64,000 nucleotides of DNA. Source: Longimicrobium terrae. GTDB lineage: Bacteria > Gemmatimonadota > Gemmatimonadetes > Longimicrobiales > Longimicrobiaceae. The stretch is from contig NZ_JACHIA010000002.1 in the NCBI RefSeq assembly GCF_014202995.1, positions 324,645-388,644 of the forward strand, in the 5' to 3' direction. Shown here in pieces: positions 61,301 to 64,000 of this stretch. Within the stretch, counting starts at the first letter, position 1. Each line of letters begins with the position of its first letter. Made by a program: the position numbers and the translations under genes. The notes under the pieces were generated by a model. The model was given only the letters and a program-made list of their open reading frames with translations, was not told the DNA's origin and ran no database searches.

Positions 61301-61914
61301 CGTTCGGCGGCGTGGTGGCGTACGAGATCGCCGTGCGGCTGGAAGGGATGGGCGAGCGCGTCGCTTTTGTGGGATTGATGGACACCATGTCGCCACTGCT
61401 GATGCGCGAATGGTCGTGGGCGCGCGATGCGGAGGTGGTGGCCGGGATGGCGCACGAGGCGGCCGAACAGAACGGCGGCGCGCTGGCGCTGACCCCGGAC
61501 GACCTGGAAGGAGTGGAGGTGGAGGAGATGATCCGCCGCGCGGCCGCCGCCCTCCGCACGCAGGGCGCCGTTCCCGCGGAGTTCGATGACGAGTCGCTGG
61601 CCGAGGCGGTGCGCAACGTCCGCGGCCGCATCGCCAGCGGGTCCACCTACACGCCGGAGCGGTTTTCCGGCACCGTCACCCTGTTCCGCGCCAGCGCGGG
61701 GAGCGAGCGGCAGGAGCGCTTCTTCGCGGAGCGTGCGGAGGAGGAGCGGCGCACGCTGGGATGGACGCCGCTGGCGGATGCGGTGCGGGTGCACGCCGTC
61801 CCCGGCACGCACGTCACCCTGGGCGCGGAGCCGCACGTGCGCACCCTCGCGCGGCACATGCGCGAGTCGCTGGCCGCCGCCCGTTCGCACGCCGCACCCG
61901 CCGGGGACGCATGA
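49396..61914 (+). CDS. PKS-NRPS hybrid: KS-AT-ACP-AMT-C9-A9-PCP9-C10-A10(Asn)-PCP10-TE
   Basis: A 4172-aa hybrid. KS has Cys194 (TACSTS), His330 (HGSGT) and His368 (KTNVGH). AT has Ser653 (GHSLGE) and HAFHS at 749, malonyl-type. ACP has Ser990 (GFDSLLLLQ). A coiled coil and a repeat linker (about 1150-1290) lead to a class III aminotransferase (AMT) with PLP-Lys1590 (TYGKVVAGG), as in mycosubtilin MycA and microcystin McyE. No KR, DH or ER is present. C9 has HHAAVDG at 1929. A9 (2394) reads D-A-T-K-M-G-G-I-R-K: unassigned, perhaps acidic. PCP9 has Ser2781. C10 has HHAVADG at 2971. A10 (3450) reads D-L-T-K-V-G-E-V-G-K: Asn. PCP10 has Ser3842. TE has Ser3969 (GWSFGG), with MDTMSP and a terminal GTHVTLG for Asp/His. 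It extends the Leu-peptide by two carbons, aminates it, adds X9 and Asn, and releases. Confidence 0.95.
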   Translation: MHHTSPRMVMAEHGIDPGEATGLEVAVVGMAGRFPGAPDIHAFWRNLRDGVESIRFFSRAELAAAGTDPELLDHPDFVPARGELAGADEFDAGLFHLTPRDAEILDPQHRVLLECAWAALEHAGYDPARVDRPVGVFAGCSTSGYLANLAASPELMRSVGTTRLLLGNEKDHLAAGISYRLNLRGPSLAVQTACSTSMVAVHLACQSLLAGECDMALAGGAGIGVPLRTGYLYVPEGIASPDGHCRAFDAEARGTVGGSGAGMVALRRLEDALADGDTIHAVIRGSAVNNDGAQKVGYTAPSVTGQARVLSEALAAAQVDPSTIHYLEAHGSGTPLGDAIELKAVGQVLAGVEGHRWAIGSVKTNVGHLDAAAGITGFIKTVMSLKHQQIPPSLHCTVPHPEIAASGGRVFVNTELRPWERNGTPRRAGVSSFGIGGTNAHVILEEAPVPAPSGPSRALQLLVLSARTPEAAAAAARNLAAHLEAESPGLADAAFTLQTGRREMEHRLAVVCADAAEGAAALREAAAGGAARVQAERPAAFLFPGLGMHHVDMARGLYDAEPAFRDAVDECCELLLPVLGSDLRAVMYGPAGDDGPASGGWNLRAMLGRDAAPAPSALDDTRLAQPAVFVTEYALARLWMSWGVEPRALLGHSLGEYVAACVAGVLRVEDALRLVALRARLIDALPEGAMLAVPLGEAELRALLPAGVDVAAVNTPESCVAAGPVEAIQALEAVLAERGTVSRRLTTRHAFHSRAMTAVAAELERLVEGFELAAPRIPIVSNVTGTWMTEAEARSPGYWARHLCQTVRFADGVATLRAEPGWVMLEVGPGQTLGAWAMQHPTGDAGAHTAFSSLRHPHNRVDDLRFLLDTLGGLWCAGVRVDWPAFSAGESRRRVPLPGYPFERRRYFVDAPRPAAPLPDQAELEQGGTPAPDAHHGKEPDMMDNGRAAQASPRRRDILQRLREISAELTGIGADQVETGVDFFRAGFDSLLLLQGIQAIEKRVGVRVSLVELLEEIVTLDALAEHIDRALAPDVVVHVDRPAVPEPVIAEAVAQALAAEGVVPEAAAPVPAEPPRTIAAPPAFYPAPGSQRGWAENAGALERLVERQMEMMREQNERVIAQQMELARQQSELMSRHIAAFLGGVIPTIEPAPRAPADGAAANGSAHAASPLGGPASPVVAGGSANGSASAETASSYGSPSTLVAGSPNRSSTSLHGSINGGSSTPDAGFVNGVSSTETVGFVNGGASAGVHGLTNGGASAVIGGSANGGGSTVVAELRGGAVEPGRARIRPETFVAYQPLNTDPAGLNPVQREYLDGFIDRYVARTGASKAHQARFHRALADSRVTARFRRALKEILYPIVGTGGRGSRLRDLDGNEYVDIAMGFGCNLFGHAPDFVTRAVHEQAERGYALGPQSEDAGYAAELVCRLGGVDRAVFCNSGTEAVLGAVRAARTYTGRTKVAMFAGSYHGWSDLVLGRLFTAGGRREVRPSAPGVPPLPLGDVLMLDFDDPASLELLAEQLDQIALVMVEPVQSRRPDLQPFAFLRQLRRMTQDAGVLLLFDELITGFRMGTGGAQSFFGVKADLVTYGKVVAGGLPMGVVGGTEEVMSVFDGGMWNYGDDSYPTGQRTLFAGAYFKHPVSMAVARAILTEVERRGQPMYDELNARTTALVERINAFLEAGRYPITAAHFSSCFRFFFGPEVVFPDLFNHHLIAEGIYVLPETGTHFLSPAHTDEDLEAVYRAICTTLRDMRRGGFIPPGPDGGEDDDGPESGGPSAPGLAVRGLPVDGNAADEVRVLPLTEGQRQLWFESQMGDDAALAYVESTAVRLRGPLNVDALRAALDAVSARHDTLRMTFSADGEAQLIHPPRPLQVPWADFRAVPADERDERVRAWLRGLAREPFRLAEGPLVRFALAAVEADEHLLVITAHHAAVDGWSFGVVWSDLSAMYAAAREGRRAELPAPADHGAAVRAQVEAVSSDEEAEAYWLARFADGVPVLDLPTDRPRPPVRGYAGERVERVMGGRLMHRLADAGRPHGLTLFNTLLSAYFVWLSRLSGQDDIVVGTPAAGQAGRAGAAELVGYGINVLPVRARVDANASFADNARAVRRALLGALEHQGFSFPRLVEKLLRTRDPSRPPVFSAMLNLDREPETTLLGDVPASFEPNFAGGAKVDIRFALTETGDQLVLRCDFAAELFDAATIAGWLAGFERLLEQVAAGPGTRVSEMALVGGDDRRRVLRDWNRTDAPRAETCLHRLFEAQAARTPDAAAVLFGERTVTYAELDRAANRVAHALLRRGTGVETRVAVLMDNGPEAVAALLGVMKAGAAYVPLDAASPADRLRYVLADSGAALVLTDGSAPLPADAPPSVHAGPGALDGERDDAPAAAVHPRGLAYVIYTSGSTGRPKGVGVEHRSVCNTILNYIHEYEVHPAARVLSFAPLHFDASGTDLYTALCSGAAVVTAPREALVPGPELVALLEGQRVTHAKFTPSALAALPSAPLPALEAVMTGGEACTAELVAHWAPGRRFYNGYGPTEASIRVTVARCTDGTRIPPLGRPTDNVRLYVLDPFGHPLPPGVPGELCIGGVQVARGYLGRPALTAEKFIPDPFGPEPGGRLYRSGDRVRHRVDGELEFLGRTDFQVKIRGYRIETGEVEAALREFPGVRDAIVVAREDAPGDRRLVGYAAVEGEAPSPRAVRDALRERLPEYMVPSAFVFLDRLPMSGTGKVDRAALPAPEQAPADAGWTAPRTPVEEALAGIWGTVLGVERVGAHDDFFELGGHSLLATRVVSRVREVFGVEARLRALFEAPTVAGLAARIEALRRAGVPAPPAIAPADRSRPLPLSFAQERLWFLDRMPEGAAYVIPQGMRLAGALDIPALERALGEVMRRHEVLRTVFREGDEGPVQVITPFNGFTLPVEDLSRATPAEREAVVERRAAESVARPFDLAAGPLFRASLLRLAEDDHALLLSVHHAVADGWSMAVLDTELGALYEAFRRGDPSPLPEPPVQYADYAAWQRTHLRGEALDRELGWWKERLAGAPALLELPADHPRPAVMAFRGGFELVHYPAELLDRLQALARREGATLYMVLLGAFQALLARYAGTDDVVVGTTTAGRTRAELEPLIGLFMNTLALRTDLSGDPSFRELLRRVRDVTLGAYEHQDLPFEKLVAELRPERSLSHTPVFQVLFELHNTGAGEAGLPGLQAQTLGADVVGLKCDLSVALTAGADGLRGALLYSTELFEPTTARRMVGHLERVLEQVAEDAEVVLSRLRLTGPEERARMAEWNRTAAPYPAERCIHQLFQEQTRRTPDAVAVQWDEGSMTFGELDARAELLARRLAARGVGPEVRVGICLRRSPELLAGILGVMKAGGAWVPVDPGHPAERIAYVLHDSGAALVLAQDALAEVLAPVGLPVIRLDAEWERIAAETVDGLTADRAAVDSGVTAENLAYVIYTSGSTGRPKGVAMHHRGVVNYIHWGIRHYGADRGAGAPVFTSMAVDLTITNLLPLFAGRPVRLLPEESPVEALAQLLRSGPEFGLIKITPIHLGLLDGMLRPEELAACAHTLVVGADFLSAGPTVIWQDHAPGVRVMNEYGPTETVVGCSAYTLPPGRHRSGPVPVGRAIDNLTFHVLDAHGEQVPAGLPGELYIGGAGVARGYLGRPALSAEKFVPDPFAGPGDRMYRTGDRARWLPEGDLLILGRTDHQLKIRGYRVEPGEIEAALRRCDGVRECLVVAREDRPGDRRLVAYVVGDAEAAALGDQLRRTLPEYMVPGAFVRLDALPQTRTGKLDPRTLPAPVWSAARAEDEAPRNEVEAELAAMWAELLGIEDVGVTRSFFELGGDSFLALRLFTRANRQLGCDLPVSTLFAGATVRHMADAVLRQRDSVSALPESIVPLQPGGSLPPLFFIHSADRNVMGYVNLVRHLGPEQPAWGVRDLGDLSRPVAQIAAEHVQAIRAVQPHGPYALVGWSFGGVVAYEIAVRLEGMGERVAFVGLMDTMSPLLMREWSWARDAEVVAGMAHEAAEQNGGALALTPDDLEGVEVEEMIRRAAAALRTQGAVPAEFDDESLAEAVRNVRGRIASGSTYTPERFSGTVTLFRASAGSERQERFFAERAEEERRTLGWTPLADAVRVHAVPGTHVTLGAEPHVRTLARHMRESLAAARSHAAPAGDA
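52856..53230 (+). repeat. Repeat-encoded linker between ACP coiled coil and AMT
   Basis: About 125 codons of Gly/Ser/Ala/Asn-rich sequence with a roughly 12-residue (36-bp) period built on [FS]-[VIA]-N-G-G-[AS]-S: SANGSAS, SINGGSS, FVNGVSS, FVNGGAS, LTNGGAS, SANGGGS. The DNA has frequent ATCGACC/GGATCG words like the inserts in NRPS1 and NRPS2. Here it lies between domains, where a flexible linker is tolerable. A helix of the form QQMELARQQSELMSRH precedes it. Confidence 0.85.
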
Positions 61915-62030
61915 TCATCACACATGGCGGGGGAGACGGACGGCGGATGAACTTCCGCCCGACGGACGGGGCGGCTGCCCGACAGGCTGCGCGGGGATGG
62001 GCGGCGATGCGCGGAGGTCCGCATGGCTGA
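61911..62030 (+). CDS. Possible 39-aa coupling ORF between TE and exporter
   Basis: Its ATG overlaps the synthetase stop (ATGA at 61911-61914) and its stop overlaps the exporter start (ATG at 62023, TGA at 62028-62030). The product (MIITHGGGDGRRMNFRPTDG then AAARQAARGWAAMRGGPHG) matches no family known to me. It is not an MbtH-like protein, lacking the expected N-x-E-x-Q-x-S-x-W motif. It may only serve to carry ribosomes into the exporter gene, or be chance. Confidence 0.25.
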   Translation: MIITHGGGDGRRMNFRPTDGAAARQAARGWAAMRGGPHG

Positions 62031-63996
62031 CGCGCGGATCACCCGGCTGTCCCGCTGGCGGGCGGTTCTGCGGCTGGCGGCGGCGGCGGGCCGGTGGAAG
62101 GTGAGCGCGTTCGGCGCGCTGATCCTGGTGTCCGGCCTGCTCCCCACGGCGGCGATCCTGATGACGGGGCGGCTGGTGGCGGCTATTCCCGCCGCGGTGC
62201 GCCCCGGCGCGGGCGCGGCGGAGGCGCGCCCGGCGCTGCTGGCGCTCGGTTGGCTGGTGGGGTGCCTGGCGGCGCTGGCGCTGGCGGGGATCGCGCTGGC
62301 TCAGCTGTCGCGCTTTCTGGATGCCGCCTTCGCCGCGGAGGTGCACCACCGCGTGGCCCGCGTCACCCTGGGCACGCCGGGGCTGGCCGCGCTGGAAGAC
62401 CCGGCGGTCATGGATGAACTGGGCGCCATTCAGGACGCGGAGCGGCGGGGCGTGCTGCGGCAGACCATGGCGGCGCTTTCCAACGTGGCCACCATGCGCC
62501 TGCGCGGCGCGGGTGCCTTCGTGGTGCTGTTCGGCTTCAACTGGTGGGCGCCGCTCCTTCTCGCGGCCGCGTGGCAGCTCACCAACCGCGTGTACCTTCA
62601 GGCGACGGAAAACGGCGTCAGCGTCAACATGAGTGACGGCGCGGTGCGGCTGCGCCGGGCGGAGTACCTGCGCTCGCTGGCGCTGGAGGCGCCCGCCGCC
62701 AAGGAGGTGCGCGTATTCGGGCTGGACGGCTGGCTGGTGGGCCGCTACGGCGATGCGTGGCTGGAGGCGCTGGGCGTGCTGTGGCGCAGCCGCAAGGCCA
62801 ACCGCGGCATCACCGCCGCGGCCACGCTGGGGCTGGCTCTTTCGCACGGGGCCGTGCTGGCCGCGCTGGGGACGGCGGCGGCGCGGGGCGACGTGAGCGG
62901 CGCGGCGATGATCGTGTTCGTGCAGGCGGTGATCGCCACCAGCGACCTGGGGATGATCGGCGACTGGCAGTGGATTCTGGCGCAGTCCATGGCCGTCGCC
63001 GAGCGCGTGACCGGTCTGGCCGCCCGCATCCCCGCCGCCACGACGACGACGCTGGGCGCATCATCGGGGAAGGCGACCTCGCCGCCGCTCCTCGCATCAT
63101 CGGAGACGACGGGAACGGCGCTCAACGCGTCGTCATCGCCGGAAGCGGGGGCGGCGCTGAATCCCCATCCACCAACGGCGAGTGGAACGCGGAGCGGGCC
63201 GGTGGGGGTGCGGCTGGACGGCGTCCGCTTCACCTACCGCGGGCGGGAGCTCCCCACGCTGGACGGGCTGACGCTCGACATCCCCCCCGGCCAGTCCATT
63301 GCCATCGTCGGCGAGAACGGGGCGGGCAAGAGCACCCTGGTCAAGCTGCTCTGCGGATTGTACGAGCCGCAGCACGGGCGCGTGACGCTGGATGGCGGGG
63401 CATCGCCAGTGCAGTCGCGGGGGCGCATCGGCGTCATCTTTCAGGACTTCGTCCGTTATCCGCTCCCCCTGCGCGAGAACGTGGCGTTCGGCCACCTGCC
63501 GCTCATGAACGACGGGGCCGCGCTGGAGCGCGCGCTGGCGGACGCGGGCGGGGCGGCGCTGCTGGCGGGAATGCCGCACGGGTGGGACACCGTTCTGTCG
63601 CGCGAGTACGAGGGCGGGGTGGATCTTTCCGGCGGGCAGTGGCAGCGGGTGGCGCTGGCCCGGGCGCTGGCGGCCGTCCGCGGCGGCGCCGGCCTGCTGA
63701 TTCTGGACGAGCCCACCGCCGCGCTGGACGTGCGCGCCGAGGCGGAGCTGTTCGAGCGCTTTCTGCAGGTGACGCGCGGGGTGACGACCATTCTGGTGTC
63801 GCACCGCCTGTCCAGCGTGCGGCGCGCGGACCGGATCGTAGTCATCGAAGGCGGCCGCGTGGTGGAGGACGGATCGCACGCCGAACTCATGCGCGCCGGC
63901 GGCCGCTACGCCGAAATGTACTCGCTGCAGGCGGAGCGCTTCGCCGTGGCCGTTCCCCTGGCGCAGGCCGGAGTGGAGGAGGTGGTGGATGCGTGA
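62023..63996 (+). CDS. ABC exporter (fused membrane and ATPase domains)
   Basis: A 657-aa half-transporter that works as a dimer in the inner membrane. Residues 1 to about 335 are the membrane domain with several hydrophobic helices (FGALILVSGLLPTAAILMTG, LGWLVGCLAALALAGIALAQ, LALSHGAVLAALGTAAA). Residues about 340-392 form a Ser/Thr/Ala/Pro-rich linker longer than usual. The ATPase follows: Walker A GENGAGKST (430-438), Q-loop FQDFVRY, signature LSGGQ (535-539), Walker B LLILDEPTAALD, and H-loop VSHRLSS. GGAGG lies seven bases before the ATG. Its place right after the TE-bearing synthetase makes export of, or self-resistance to, the peptide product the natural assignment. GGAGGAGGTGG near its end serves the next gene. 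Confidence 0.92.
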   Translation: MADARITRLSRWRAVLRLAAAAGRWKVSAFGALILVSGLLPTAAILMTGRLVAAIPAAVRPGAGAAEARPALLALGWLVGCLAALALAGIALAQLSRFLDAAFAAEVHHRVARVTLGTPGLAALEDPAVMDELGAIQDAERRGVLRQTMAALSNVATMRLRGAGAFVVLFGFNWWAPLLLAAAWQLTNRVYLQATENGVSVNMSDGAVRLRRAEYLRSLALEAPAAKEVRVFGLDGWLVGRYGDAWLEALGVLWRSRKANRGITAAATLGLALSHGAVLAALGTAAARGDVSGAAMIVFVQAVIATSDLGMIGDWQWILAQSMAVAERVTGLAARIPAATTTTLGASSGKATSPPLLASSETTGTALNASSSPEAGAALNPHPPTASGTRSGPVGVRLDGVRFTYRGRELPTLDGLTLDIPPGQSIAIVGENGAGKSTLVKLLCGLYEPQHGRVTLDGGASPVQSRGRIGVIFQDFVRYPLPLRENVAFGHLPLMNDGAALERALADAGGAALLAGMPHGWDTVLSREYEGGVDLSGGQWQRVALARALAAVRGGAGLLILDEPTAALDVRAEAELFERFLQVTRGVTTILVSHRLSSVRRADRIVVIEGGRVVEDGSHAELMRAGGRYAEMYSLQAERFAVAVPLAQAGVEEVVDA

Positions 63997-64000
63997 GCAA
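63989..64000 (+). CDS. Start of a further gene (partial, 4 codons)
   Basis: ATG CGT GAG CAA begins at 63989, overlapping the exporter stop and preceded by GGAGGAGGTGGTGG, a strong ribosome site. It suggests the operon continues beyond the window; nothing else can be said. Confidence 0.4.

Noticed and set aside
53098-61890. Very long antisense open frame (about 2900 codons) opposite the PKS-NRPS, and similar ones opposite the other synthetases (21467-24592, 26831-30685, 35494-39081, 45511-49404, 49408-52509)
   Set aside because: They mirror the codon-position GC bias of the real genes; the translations are His/Arg/Gln-rich with no recognisable domain.

Overview
The window is high-GC bacterial chromosome (about 70% G+C by eye). 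Two segments depart from this: about 6.66-8.57 kb, and short repeat tracts inside the megasynthase genes. The gene mix fits a soil bacterium of the Gemmatimonadota, probably Longimicrobium-like: ArsR/SRPBCC/DinB operon, an ECF42-type sigma factor with YCII/DGPF partners, short peptides with a pinensin-like leader, a large NRPS/PKS locus and CIRCE-groESL. This is an inference from gene content; no 16S or other marker is present.

Layout. 0-1.2 kb: a leftward ArsR-SRPBCC-DinB operon. 1.4-6.7 kb: lipid kinase, B12-binding mutase subunit, three small Cys-containing peptides with one shared leader, an acyl-CoA carboxylase beta subunit and a barstar-like protein. 6.7-8.6 kb: a lower-GC island with an ImmA/IrrE metallopeptidase and an Mrr-like nuclease, closed by a strong terminator. 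8.6-16 kb: a degenerate Uma2 protein, AtuA/DUF1446, RNase Z, a 12-cysteine peptide, a CE15 glucuronoyl esterase, and the YCII-YCII-ECF sigma operon. 16.3-18.5 kb: groES-groEL behind a perfect CIRCE operator. 18.5-20.1 kb: non-coding or decayed.

20.1-64 kb is one rightward biosynthetic locus with very tight gene junctions (ATGA overlaps or gaps of a few bases): SHMT-like PLP enzyme, NRPS1 (3 modules), NRPS2 (3 modules, one epimerase), free-standing formyltransferase, NRPS3 (2 modules), PKS-aminotransferase-NRPS hybrid with terminal thioesterase, ABC exporter. Ten A domains and one malonyl extension predict a peptide X1-(Val/Ile)-Ala-Ser-D-Gln-X6-X7-Leu-[C2 unit transaminated at the beta carbon]-X9-Asn, released by the TE. 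Extending a peptidyl-Leu with malonate and then transaminating the beta-ketone would give a 3,4-diamino (aminostatine-like) residue. The pocket readings were aligned by eye and are tentative.

Most notable: (i) the PKS-aminotransferase unit placed after a Leu module; (ii) an SHMT-fold enzyme with replaced active-site residues, translationally coupled to NRPS1, and a formyltransferase in the same locus; (iii) short-period, lower-GC repeat DNA inside two A domains and one interdomain linker, each encoding a different low-complexity peptide; (iv) four pinensin-leader-like, Cys-rich peptides with no modification enzyme in the window.
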